Source: an uncultured Micromonospora sp.
GTDB taxonomy: Bacteria > Actinomycetota > Actinomycetes > Mycobacteriales > Micromonosporaceae
Reading direction: 5' to 3'
Assembly: GCA_937951935.1 (NCBI GenBank)
Contig: CALGAM010000131.1
Coordinates: forward strand, 1-12,661
Length of the DNA: 12,661 bases
Within the stretch, counting starts at the first letter, position 1. The number at the start of each line of letters is the position of its first letter. The notes under the pieces were generated by a model, which was given only the letters and a program-made list of their open reading frames with translations, was not told where the DNA came from and did no database searches. A program made the position numbers and the translations under genes. Positions 5,831 to 12,661 of the stretch are shown piece by piece.

Positions 5831-7486
5831 TCAACAGGCCGGGCCGGGCCGCCACCCGCTGGTGAGCCGGTAGTCGCCGGCGGCGGAGACCCGTACCGTG
5901 GTCCACCCGTCCCCCGCGCGGCGCAGGCAGCCGGCCGGGCCGTCCAACACCAGCCACCGTGACCAGCGCACCCGTACCAGCACCTCGCCGGGGCCGTCGG
6001 CGCGGAACCGCACGTGCCCCGGTGTGGACTCGACCAGCTCACCCGGGGGCGCCACCAGCGGGGTCGGGTCGCTGACCGCGTACAACCGCCAGGTCGGGTC
6101 CCGCCACACCTCGGTCAGGTACGGCAGGCCGGAGACGACCAGGGCCGCCTCGGCCCGCGCGTACCGGTCGGGCGGGCTGTCCGGGGCGACCGCCACGTAG
6201 CTGACCGCGGTGTCGCGCAACCAGTCACGGTAGACCTCCGCCGTCAGCTCCGCGTCGTAGAACACCGGGTTGCGGCCCACGTCCACCTGCCGCTCCCAGC
6301 CCCGGGCCAGCGGGAACCGGCGGGCCAGGTACGCCGACTCCCAGTGGTCGCGCAGCGGCACCACCTCGATGCGGCCGATCGGCCCCGCCTGCCGGGCGCG
6401 CCGGTCGAGCTCGTCGACGAGCGGCTGGTAGAAGTCGGCGCGGGTCGGGGTGGACCCGGCCCGGCCCAGGTCGGCGGTCACCACCGGAGGCTGCCACCAG
6501 ACGACGGCGGCGAGCAGTGCGGCGAGCCGACCGCGGCCCAGGTCGGCGTACGCGGCCAGCACCGGCACCGTGAAGAGCAGGGTCAGCCGCAGCGCGTTCG
6601 AACCCACCGGGCTCGGCACGTGGTAGGCCAGCAGCAGCAACAGTACGGTCAGCCCGGCGCCGCAGCGGAGGACCCGGTGCCGGGCCGGCACGACCACGAC
6701 GGCCAGCAGGGCGAGCGCGACGTTGACGCGCATCGACTCGGGCGTGAACGGCTGCACCCCGCCGTTGCCGAAGAGCACCGCCATCGGGGCGAGCGCCGCG
6801 GCGGGGGCGAGCGCGAGCACCAGTCCTTCCGCCCGGTGTCGCCGGGGCAGCCAGCCGTCCCGGCCGAGCCCGCCGCCGTGACCGTCCGGGCCGGGTTCGC
6901 CGGGAACCAGGTGGGCCAGCAGCAGCGCGGCGCCGGCCAGGCCGGTGAAGAGCCCGGCGACCGGGCTGGCCCAGGTGGCGAGCGCGGCGAGCAGCCCGGC
7001 GGCGGTCAGCCGCACCGGGGCGCGCGGCCGTCGGGCCGCGGCCACGCAGAGTGCCGCCAGCGCCAGGGCCAGCCCGAGCGCGAAGGTGGTCCGCCCGCTG
7101 ACCAGGTTTCCGACCAGGACCAGCGCGCCGAGGACCGCGCCGAGCAGCGGGCGCCGGGCGTGTCCGCGTACCAGCAGCCAGGCGAGGGCCGCCGCCGCGC
7201 CGACGGCGGACAGCGCGCCGACGACGCGGACCCCGACGGCCGCGCCGAGCGCGGCGCTGAACAGGCTGTAGCCGAACTGCTGCACGCCGCCGTACCAGCC
7301 GAGGTCGACCGGTGTCGCGCCGTACCGGTCGGCGAACCCGGCCCGCGCCACCTGTGCCGCCAGGTCGGTGCCCATCGGCGGGGCGAGCAGGTACGCCACG
7401 GCCCCCACGCCGGCCACGAGGGCCGCCCCGAGCAGCGCCGACCGGCCGGGGCGGGACGCCGGAGGCCCGCCGGACCGCTCAGCCAT
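5831..7486 (-). CDS. Polytopic membrane protein with C-terminal extracytoplasmic domain, possible GT-C-type glycosyltransferase
   Basis: A 551-residue protein with about ten hydrophobic segments between residues 18 and 335, then a soluble region (about 345-551) predicted to lie outside the cell. After the first segment comes a loop with PPMGTDLAAQVA (36-47, Asp41) and DLGWYGGVQQFGYS (61-74); acidic residues in the first loop are typical of GT-C enzymes, but I cannot name the family. The C-terminal part contains FYQPLVDELDRRAR and WERQVDVGRNPVFYD and ends in a beta-rich stretch. Databases often label such proteins only as membrane or MFS proteins, but no MFS signature is seen. Its ATG (7486) overlaps the glnE stop as ATGGCTGA, an 8-base overlap, so translation is probably coupled; GGAG lies 10 bases upstream inside glnE. 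Tight linkage to mptB suggests a role in envelope glycan export or assembly (inference). Confidence 0.75.
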   Translation of the reverse strand: MAERSGGPPASRPGRSALLGAALVAGVGAVAYLLAPPMGTDLAAQVARAGFADRYGATPVDLGWYGGVQQFGYSLFSAALGAAVGVRVVGALSAVGAAAALAWLLVRGHARRPLLGAVLGALVLVGNLVSGRTTFALGLALALAALCVAAARRPRAPVRLTAAGLLAALATWASPVAGLFTGLAGAALLLAHLVPGEPGPDGHGGGLGRDGWLPRRHRAEGLVLALAPAAALAPMAVLFGNGGVQPFTPESMRVNVALALLAVVVVPARHRVLRCGAGLTVLLLLLAYHVPSPVGSNALRLTLLFTVPVLAAYADLGRGRLAALLAAVVWWQPPVVTADLGRAGSTPTRADFYQPLVDELDRRARQAGPIGRIEVVPLRDHWESAYLARRFPLARGWERQVDVGRNPVFYDAELTAEVYRDWLRDTAVSYVAVAPDSPPDRYARAEAALVVSGLPYLTEVWRDPTWRLYAVSDPTPLVAPPGELVESTPGHVRFRADGPGEVLVRVRWSRWLVLDGPAGCLRRAGDGWTTVRVSAAGDYRLTSGWRPGPAC

Positions 7487-10400
7487 TGAGCACGCGCTCC
7501 GCCGCCGCCCGGCACCGCCGCCCGGTCCGCAGGTAGTGGTCGAGGAACTCGCCGGGGTCCTGCCCGCCGAGCAGCCGCACCACGCCGGCCAGTTCGGGCC
7601 CGTGCCGGGGCAGTTGGTCGCCGGCCCGACCCCGGATCAGCATCAGCGCGTTGCGCACCTGCGCGGCCAGGGTCCAGCCGGCGGCCATCGCGGCGGCGTC
7701 GGCCCGGTCCACCAGCCCGGCGTCCCGGGCGGCGGCCAGCGCGTCGAGGGTACGGGTGTGGCGGAGCTCCGGGACCGTGCCGGCGTACCGGAGCTGGAGG
7801 AGCTGCACCGCCCACTCCACGTCGGCCAGGCCGCCCCGGCCGAGCTTGGTGTGGGTGGCCGGGTCGGCGCGCCGGGGCAGCCGTTCGATCTCCACCCGGG
7901 CCTTGATCCGGCGGATCTCGACGATCTGCTGGCGGGTCAGCCCCTGCTCGGGGTAGCGGACCGGGTTGGCGACGGCCTCGAACTCGGCGCCGAGGTCGGC
8001 GTCGCCGCAGACGTACCGGGCGCGCAGCAGGGCCTGCGCCTCCCACGTCCTGGCCCAGCGGGCGTAGTACTGGGCGTACGCGCCCAGGCTGCGCACCAGC
8101 GGCCCCTGCCGCCCCTCGGGGCGCAGGTCGGCGTCGACCCCGAGCGGCGGGTCGACGGCCGGCATGCCGAGCAGCCGGCGCAGCTCCTCGGCGATGGCGT
8201 GCGCCGCCGCGCTGGCCTCGTCCTCGGCCACCCCGGGGGGCGGGTCGTAGACGAAGAGCACGTCGGCGTCGGAGAGGTAGTTCATCTCGTGGCCGCCGAG
8301 CCGGCCCATCCCGATCACCGCGAACCGGAGTCCGGGCATCGCCGGCTGGGCCGCCCGGGCGGCCCGCAGCGCCGCGCCGAGGGTGGCGTCGGTGACCGCC
8401 GACAGCGCCGCCCCGACGTCCAGCGGGGTGCCGAAGGAGCCGGTCGTGCCCTGGCCGCCCGCGGTGGCAGCGCCGGCGGGGCCCGGCGGTGCCGCGGACG
8501 CCGGCGCCAGCGGGCCGGCCCGGTGCAGGACGTCGGCGCAGGCGATCCGGATCAGCTCCCGGCCGCGCAGCGCCCGGACCGCCCGGATCGCCTCCGTCGG
8601 GTCGACCGGCCGCCGGTCCGGCGCGCCGGCACCCGCGTCGGCGGGCGGGCCCGCCGCCCGACCGTCGAGGTGCCGGTCGGCGGCGGCGGCGAAGCCGTCC
8701 CGCAGCACCTCCGCGTCGCGCGGGGTCAGCTCGGTGTCGTCGGCGAGCAGCCGCAGCGCCTCCGGGTCGCGGGCCAGCAGGTCCGCGACGTACCGGGAGA
8801 GGGCGAGGGTGCGGGCCAGCCGCTGGGCCACCGGCCCTGAGTCCCGCAGCAGCCGCAGGTACCAGGGGGTGCTGCCGAGCCGGTCGGAGACCTGCCGGTA
8901 GTTGAGCAGCCCCCGGTCCGGCTCGGGGGCGTCGGCGAACTCCTGGAGCAGCACCGGCAGCAGGGTGCGCTGGATCGCCGCGGTCCGGGTCACCCCGCCG
9001 GTCAACGCCTGGATGTGCCGCAGCGCCCCGGCCGGGTCGGCGAACCCGAGGATCTCCAGGCGTTCCCGGGCCGCCTCCGGGGTCATCCGCAGCCGTTCCG
9101 CCGGCACCCGGGCGACCGCCTCCAGCAGCGGCCGGTAGAGCAGTTTGGCGTGGAGTCGGCGTACCTCGGTGGCGTGGCCGACCCAGTCGGCACGGAACGC
9201 CTCGACGGCGTCGCGGCCCGGCCGCGCGGTGTAGCCGAGGGCGTGTGCCAGCCAGCGCAGCGCCGACGGCTCGGCCGGCACCGTGTGGGTACGGCGGAGG
9301 TGCTGGAGTTGGAGCCGGTGCTCGACGGTACGCAGGAAGCGGTAGCCGCGCAGCAGCGCCTCGCCGTCGGCCCGGCCCACGTAGCCGCCCGTGACCAGCG
9401 CCCGCAGCGCGGGGAGGGTACCCCGCACCCGCAGCGTCTCGTCGACCCGACCGTGGACGAGCTGGAGCAGTTGGACGGCGAACTCGATGTCCCGCAGCCC
9501 GCCCGGACCGCGTTTGATCTCCCGTTCCAGTTCGCGCGGCGGGATGTTGTCGATGATCTTCCGGCGCATGGCCCGGACGTCCTCGACCGCCTCCGGGCGC
9601 TCCGCCGCCCGCCAGACCAGCGGGGCGAGCGCCTCGATCCACTCCCGGGCCAGTGCCAGGTCGCCGGCGGCGGGTCGGGCCTTGAGCAGCGCCTGGAACT
9701 CCCAGGTCCGGGCCCAGCGCCGGTAGTAGGCGACGTGGCTGGCCAGGGTGCGCACCAGCGGGCCACGGTTGCCCTCCGGGCGCAGCGCGGCGTCCACCTG
9801 CCAGGCCACCTGCCCGCAGATGTTGATCAGCCTGCTGGCGACCTGGGTCGCGGCCGGCAGGTCCGCGTCGGTGGCGGCCACGAAGATCACGTCGACGTCG
9901 GAGACGTAGTTCAGCTCCCCGCCCCCGCACTTGCCCAGGGCCAGCACGGCCAGCCGGGGCTCCGGCGTGCCGGCCGGCAGCTCGCCGACGGCGATCTCGT
10001 AGGCGGCGGAGAGGGTGGCGTCGGCGAGCGTGGAGAGCGCCGTCATGGTCTGCTCCAGGTCGCGTCCGCCGGTCAGGTCGGCCGCCGCGATCCGCAGCAG
10101 GGCCAGCCGGTACGCCTGCCGCAGCGCCGCGACCGGCGGCAACCCGGTCGGCAGCGGCGGCAGCCCGGCCGGCGGGTCCGGCTCCTCGTCCGCCGGGCGC
10201 AGCAGGCCCTCGGCGCGGGGTGGCAGTCCGTCCGCGCCGGTACGCAGCGTCCGCCACTGCTCGGGATTGGCGACCAGGTGGTCGCCGAGGGCCGACGAGG
10301 CCCCGAGCACGGCGACCAGCCGGCGGCGCAGCCCGGGATCCTCGGCGAGCGCGGCGAGCAGGGGCACGTCGGCCCAGCCGGGCCGGGAGGCGGGCGCGGC

Positions 10401-10802
10401 GTGTCCCGGGCCGGAGGCGGCGGGCGCGGCGCGGTCGGGGCGCACCCCGGCCGGTCCGACCCGGCCGGGGCGGGACGCGGCGACGGACCCGGTGTGCCCG
10501 GGGTGCGACGCGGCGGCGGACCCGGCGCCCGCGGGGCGGGCGCCGTCCGGGGCCGGGGCCGCGCGACGCTGCGCCTCCACGATCCGGTGGAGCTGCCGCA
10601 GCGCCAGGTCGGGATCGGCGGCCCGGGAGAGCGCGGCGAGCAGTTCGGCCGCCTGCGCGTCGACCGGCTCCTGGCCGGCGGGGTCCCACAGGCCCAGCCC
10701 GTCCGGCCCCAGCAGGACGGCCGCCCGTTGTGCGCCGCCGTCGTCGGCCAGCCCGAAGCCGTACCGGGCGAGCCGGCCCGGGGCGCTGGTCGGTCTGGTC
10801 AT
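7479..10802 (-). CDS. glnE: Bifunctional [glutamine synthetase] adenylyltransferase / adenylyl-removing enzyme
   Basis: A 1107-residue cytoplasmic enzyme that adenylylates glutamine synthetase to switch it off when nitrogen is plentiful and removes AMP by phosphorolysis when nitrogen is scarce. Two homologous nucleotidyltransferase domains are seen: the N-terminal adenylyl-removing half with GKCGGGELNYVSDVDVIF (metal-binding Asp302 and Asp304) and the C-terminal adenylylating half with GMGRLGGHEMNYLSDADV (Asp845 and Asp847); both Asp pairs are intact, so both activities should be present. It is longer than the E. coli enzyme (946) because of a low-complexity insert (about 85-145) and a Gly/Ala/Pro-rich linker before the second motif. 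The ATG at 10802 (MTRPTSAPG) is the first start in frame after the GATase stop; it has no clear Shine-Dalgarno but shares ATGA with the stop of a possible leader ORF. It lies in a leftward operon with a glutamine amidotransferase, fitting glutamine metabolism. Confidence 0.95.
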   Translation of the reverse strand: MTRPTSAPGRLARYGFGLADDGGAQRAAVLLGPDGLGLWDPAGQEPVDAQAAELLAALSRAADPDLALRQLHRIVEAQRRAAPAPDGARPAGAGSAAASHPGHTGSVAASRPGRVGPAGVRPDRAAPAASGPGHAAPASRPGWADVPLLAALAEDPGLRRRLVAVLGASSALGDHLVANPEQWRTLRTGADGLPPRAEGLLRPADEEPDPPAGLPPLPTGLPPVAALRQAYRLALLRIAAADLTGGRDLEQTMTALSTLADATLSAAYEIAVGELPAGTPEPRLAVLALGKCGGGELNYVSDVDVIFVAATDADLPAATQVASRLINICGQVAWQVDAALRPEGNRGPLVRTLASHVAYYRRWARTWEFQALLKARPAAGDLALAREWIEALAPLVWRAAERPEAVEDVRAMRRKIIDNIPPRELEREIKRGPGGLRDIEFAVQLLQLVHGRVDETLRVRGTLPALRALVTGGYVGRADGEALLRGYRFLRTVEHRLQLQHLRRTHTVPAEPSALRWLAHALGYTARPGRDAVEAFRADWVGHATEVRRLHAKLLYRPLLEAVARVPAERLRMTPEAARERLEILGFADPAGALRHIQALTGGVTRTAAIQRTLLPVLLQEFADAPEPDRGLLNYRQVSDRLGSTPWYLRLLRDSGPVAQRLARTLALSRYVADLLARDPEALRLLADDTELTPRDAEVLRDGFAAAADRHLDGRAAGPPADAGAGAPDRRPVDPTEAIRAVRALRGRELIRIACADVLHRAGPLAPASAAPPGPAGAATAGGQGTTGSFGTPLDVGAALSAVTDATLGAALRAARAAQPAMPGLRFAVIGMGRLGGHEMNYLSDADVLFVYDPPPGVAEDEASAAAHAIAEELRRLLGMPAVDPPLGVDADLRPEGRQGPLVRSLGAYAQYYARWARTWEAQALLRARYVCGDADLGAEFEAVANPVRYPEQGLTRQQIVEIRRIKARVEIERLPRRADPATHTKLGRGGLADVEWAVQLLQLRYAGTVPELRHTRTLDALAAARDAGLVDRADAAAMAAGWTLAAQVRNALMLIRGRAGDQLPRHGPELAGVVRLLGGQDPGEFLDHYLRTGRRCRAAAERVLNG
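10374..10511 (-). repeat. Degenerate tandem repeat inside glnE (five S-x-P-G-type units)
   Basis: Codons for GlnE residues 98-143 encode five successive short units of 9-11 residues: ASHPGHTGSVA, ASRPGRVGPAG, VRPDRAAPA, ASGPGHAAPA, ASRPGW. At DNA level these are GC-rich 27-33-bp units with a shared GCsTCCCGsCCCGG-like core. The segment lies in the low-complexity insert of the N-terminal half, where length changes should be tolerated; it looks like a small coding minisatellite. Confidence 0.5.
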
Positions 10803-10867
10803 CGCCGCGCGTCCGCCACGGTCGCCGTCGTCCGCCCCGTGGTCGCTGCCACCGTCCCCGCACGCAT
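10799..10867 (-). CDS. Possible 22-residue leader ORF coupled to glnE
   Basis: In the 77-base gap between the GATase stop and glnE, ATG at 10867 opens 22 codons starting MRAGTVAATTGR and ending in TGA at 10801-10799. Its Shine-Dalgarno is the best of the operon: GGAGGG (10878-10873), five bases before the ATG and directly after the GATase TAG. Its stop overlaps the glnE start as ATGA. glnE itself has no good ribosome binding site, so this small ORF could deliver ribosomes to it. The Thr/Ala/Arg-rich peptide has no recognised function. A 23-codon ORF in GC-rich DNA can arise by chance; the strong SD and the exact overlap are the arguments for it. Confidence 0.35.
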   Translation of the reverse strand: MRAGTVAATTGRTTATVADARR

Positions 10868-10879
10868 CGCCACCCTCCC

Positions 10880-11674
10880 CTACTGTCCGAGCAGCGGCAG
10901 CGTACGCCGGGGCTCCGCCCCGGCGAGCCGGCCCTGGGCCAGCATCGCGAAGCGGACGGCGAACGGCTGCCACGCCTCCTCGACGTCGGCGAGCACCTCC
11001 GCGCAGGCCGCCACCACCAGCTCGGGGTCGTAGTCCAGCTCGGCCAGCAACGCCGAACCGGCCGCCCAGTCGGCGATCATGTCGGCGTCGCACTCGATGT
11101 GGAACTGCAGCCCCCAGGCCCGGTCGCCGAGGCGGAACGCCTGGTTCGGGTAGCGGGTCGAGGTGGCCAGCAGCACCGCGCCGCGCGGCAGTTCGGTGAT
11201 CGCGTCGGCGTGCCACTGCAGCACGTCGGGGATCAGCGGCACGTACCGGAAGAGCGGGTCCGTCTCGGCGGCGTCCCGCCGGCCGACCACGCCCGGGCCG
11301 ACCTCGGGGCCGGCCTCGCCGCGACGGACCTCCCCGCCGTGCGCGGTGGCGAGCAGCTGCGCGCCGAGGCAGATCCCCAGCGTCGGCACCCGGTGCCGCA
11401 CCGCCTTGCGGAGCAGGCCCTCCAGCGCCGGGAACCAGGGCGCGCCGGGTGTGCCGTCCGGCGCCGGGTACGGCGCCTGCGGGCCGCCGAGCACCACCAG
11501 CGCGGCGTACCCGGCCAGGTCGTCGGGAAGCGTGTCCCCGGCGTGCGGCCGGCACACCTCCAGGGCCAGGCCCCCCTCGGTGAGCCACTCCCCCAGACGG
11601 CGGGGGTCGTCGGTCGGGTCGTTCTCGACCACCAGGGCGGGCCGGCTGGCGTCGGTTGCGGCAGTTGATGTCAC
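10880..11674 (-). CDS. Class I glutamine amidotransferase-like protein (GMP synthase GATase-type)
   Basis: A 264-residue stand-alone class I (triad) glutamine amidotransferase domain, which hydrolyses glutamine to release ammonia, or in relatives cleaves gamma-glutamyl compounds. The nucleophile elbow GICLGAQ gives Cys102, and QFHIE gives His192 and Glu194, completing the Cys-His-Glu triad; LVVLGGPQAPYP (about 56-67) fits the oxyanion region. It is not fused to a synthetase, so the acceptor is unknown; many such proteins are loosely annotated as GMP-synthase-like. I chose GTG 11674 (VTSTAATDASRPALVVEN) since a TAGCCT -10 box sits exactly 7 bases before it, implying a leaderless transcript starting at the GTG; the in-frame GTG at 11707 would overlap that promoter. 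It is first in the operon with glnE and diverges from the LD-carboxypeptidase. Confidence 0.88.
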   Translation of the reverse strand: MTSTAATDASRPALVVENDPTDDPRRLGEWLTEGGLALEVCRPHAGDTLPDDLAGYAALVVLGGPQAPYPAPDGTPGAPWFPALEGLLRKAVRHRVPTLGICLGAQLLATAHGGEVRRGEAGPEVGPGVVGRRDAAETDPLFRYVPLIPDVLQWHADAITELPRGAVLLATSTRYPNQAFRLGDRAWGLQFHIECDADMIADWAAGSALLAELDYDPELVVAACAEVLADVEEAWQPFAVRFAMLAQGRLAGAEPRRTLPLLGQ

Positions 11675-11681
11675 GGTGTCG

Positions 11682-11687
11682 AGGCTA
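11682..11687 (-). promoter_or_regulatory. -10 box for a leaderless GATase-glnE-mptB operon transcript
   Basis: Read on the minus strand, TAGCCT (11687-11682) is followed by 7 bases and then the GTG at 11674. TAnnnT placed 7 bases before a GTG is the standard layout of leaderless actinobacterial mRNAs. No convincing -35 hexamer is visible. Confidence 0.5.
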
Positions 11688-11710
11688 GTCGGTGGGGTGG
11701 AGGTCACGGA

Positions 11711-11716
11711 TAGGCT
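11711..11716 (+). promoter_or_regulatory. -10-like box for the LD-carboxypeptidase gene
   Basis: TAGGCT at 11711-11716 matches TAnnnT and would start transcription near 11723, giving a leader of about 34 bases with the ribosome binding site at 11744-11748. The two divergent -10 boxes are 23 bases apart, so the two promoters overlap and may compete for polymerase. Confidence 0.4.
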
Positions 11717-11743
11717 CGGGGTCCGGATAGACGGGGCGAGATG

Positions 11744-11748
11744 GGAGG
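11744..11748 (+). promoter_or_regulatory. Ribosome binding site of the LD-carboxypeptidase gene
   Basis: GGAGG within a longer purine run (11743-11752), 8 bases before the GTG at 11757. This fixes the GTG as start rather than any later codon. Confidence 0.7.
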
Positions 11749-11756
11749 GGGACGGC

Positions 11757-12661
11757 GTGTCCGAGGATCAGGCGGTACGACCGGCGGCGCTGCGGCCCGG
11801 AGACACCGTCATGCTGGTCTCGCCCTCGGGGCCGACGCGGCCGGAACGGGTGGCCCGGGGCATCGAACTGCTCACCTCCTGGGGGCTGCGTCCGGTGCCC
11901 GCGCCGAACGCGTACGCCCGGCGTGGCTACCTGGCCGGTGACGACGCCCTGCGGGCCGCCGACCTGAACGCCGCCTTCGCCGACCCCGCGGTTCGCGGGG
12001 TGATCTGCACCCGGGGCGGGTACGGCGCGCAGCGGATGGTCGACATGATCGACATGTCGGCGGTCCGCCGGGATCCGAAGGTGGTCGCCGGGTTCTCCGA
12101 CATCACCGCCCTGCAACTGGCGCTGTGGCGGGGTGCCCGGCTCGCCTCGGTGCACGGTCCGGGTGCCGCGTGGCTGGACGAGCGGACCCCGGCCGCCTCG
12201 GCCGAGTCGCTGCGTACCGCGCTGATGAGCCCCGAACCGGTGGTGATCCCCCGGGTCCCGACCGAGGAGACGGCGAGCGTCGTCGTCCCCGGCACCGCCA
12301 CCGGCCCGCTGCTCGGCGGGAACCTGTGCCTGCTGGTCTCCTCGGTCGGCACACCGGACATGCCGGACCTGACCGGGGCGATCCTGCTGATCGAGGACGT
12401 CGCGGAACCGCCGTACAAGGTGGACCGGATGCTCACCCACCTGCGCCGGACCGGACTGCTGAACGGCCTGGCCGGGGTGGCGGTCGGGCAGTTCACCGAC
12501 TGCGCCGACGACTGGGCGGTCAGCGTCGCCGAGGTGCTCGCCGACCGGCTGGGCGACCTCGGGGTGCCGGTCCTCGGCGGGTTGCCGATCGGGCACGGTG
12601 CCGGACAGCTCACCGTGCCGGTCGGCGTACCCGCGACCCTGGACACCGCCGCCGGCACCCT
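11757..12661 (+). CDS. S66-family LD-carboxypeptidase (LdcA/MccF type), 3' end outside window
   Basis: The frame is open from GTG 11757 to the window end (301 codons seen; relatives are about 300-345 residues, so little is missing). S66 serine peptidases cut the L,D bond of murein tetrapeptides during peptidoglycan recycling; the MccF branch instead cleaves microcin C-like toxic peptide-nucleotides. Visible features: N-terminal VMLVSPSGP strand, CTRGGYGAQR (about 84-93), nucleophile Ser114 in GFSDIT, Glu213 in LLIEDVAEPPYK, and His280 in LPIGHGAG, aligning with the Ser115-Glu217-His285 triad of Pseudomonas LdcA. There is no signal peptide, in keeping with a cytoplasmic recycling enzyme. It diverges from the GATase operon. 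The substrate (murein versus a toxic peptide) cannot be decided from sequence. Confidence 0.9.
   Translation, partial: MSEDQAVRPAALRPGDTVMLVSPSGPTRPERVARGIELLTSWGLRPVPAPNAYARRGYLAGDDALRAADLNAAFADPAVRGVICTRGGYGAQRMVDMIDMSAVRRDPKVVAGFSDITALQLALWRGARLASVHGPGAAWLDERTPAASAESLRTALMSPEPVVIPRVPTEETASVVVPGTATGPLLGGNLCLLVSSVGTPDMPDLTGAILLIEDVAEPPYKVDRMLTHLRRTGLLNGLAGVAVGQFTDCADDWAVSVAEVLADRLGDLGVPVLGGLPIGHGAGQLTVPVGVPATLDTAAGT

Noticed and set aside
7006..10863. 1285-codon minus-strand frame overlapping glnE
   Set aside because: Arg/Gly/Pro-rich shadow in another frame of glnE; the glnE frame carries both nucleotidyltransferase motifs.
10803..11588. Extension of the glnE frame upstream to a start at 11588
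   Set aside because: It would run through the whole GATase gene in another frame with meaningless residues; the GATase triad is intact in its own frame.
10220..11668. 482-codon plus-strand frame over GATase and the glnE 5' end
   Set aside because: Low-complexity translation with no domain, antisense to two well-supported genes.
11675..11707. GTG at 11707 as the GATase start
   Set aside because: It would place the -10 box TAGCCT inside the coding region; the first conserved part of the protein begins after 11674.
11757..12661. LD-carboxypeptidase as an immunity gene linked to the NACHT gene
   Set aside because: MccF-type immunity is possible in the family, but the gene is 7.5 kb away beyond a housekeeping operon and its residues fit ordinary LdcA.

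Overview
The window is very GC-rich, almost every sense codon ends in G or C, and the proteins match actinobacterial families (MptB-type polyprenol-phosphomannose mannosyltransferase, a long two-domain GlnE, GTG starts, one apparently leaderless gene). This points to an actinomycete. Gene content and the style of the intergenic repeats suggest Micromonosporaceae (Micromonospora-like), an inference from family resemblance only. No tRNA, rRNA, IS element, phage gene or CRISPR array is visible.

Left part (1-659, + strand): the C-terminal end of a Pro/Ala-rich protein is followed one base later by a small Cys-motif protein of unknown function. Both look like accessory genes. A 255-base gap (660-914) holds a conspicuous 19-bp inverted repeat, two smaller dyads, a -10-like box and the ribosome binding site of the next gene.

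Centre (915-4247, + strand): a 1110-residue STAND NTPase with the order N-terminal helical domain, NACHT NTPase, winged-helix/helical module, C-terminal leucine-rich repeats. This is the architecture of animal NOD-like receptors, and bacterial NACHT proteins of this general kind include experimentally proven anti-phage proteins. It is the most interesting item here. It stands alone, with no obvious partner gene in the window, and its LRR end has clearly different codon usage from its NTPase core. A short hairpin separates it from the convergent operon.

Right part (4303-11674, - strand): four genes read leftward in a tight order, GATase, glnE, a polytopic membrane protein and mptB. glnE and the membrane gene overlap by 8 bases. 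The membrane gene and mptB are 13 bases apart, with the stop codon of one inside the Shine-Dalgarno of the next. Between GATase and glnE a possible 22-codon leader ORF fills the gap and ends in an ATGA overlap with glnE. The operon joins nitrogen control (glutamine synthetase adenylylation, glutamine amidotransfer) to cell-envelope mannan synthesis.

Right edge (11757-12661, + strand): an S66-family LD-carboxypeptidase with a complete Ser-Glu-His triad diverges from the GATase gene and is cut by the window end. The 82-base divergent region carries opposite -10-like boxes. The right-hand operon looks like conserved housekeeping chromosome, and the NACHT-LRR gene with its upstream neighbours looks like an accessory island beside it.
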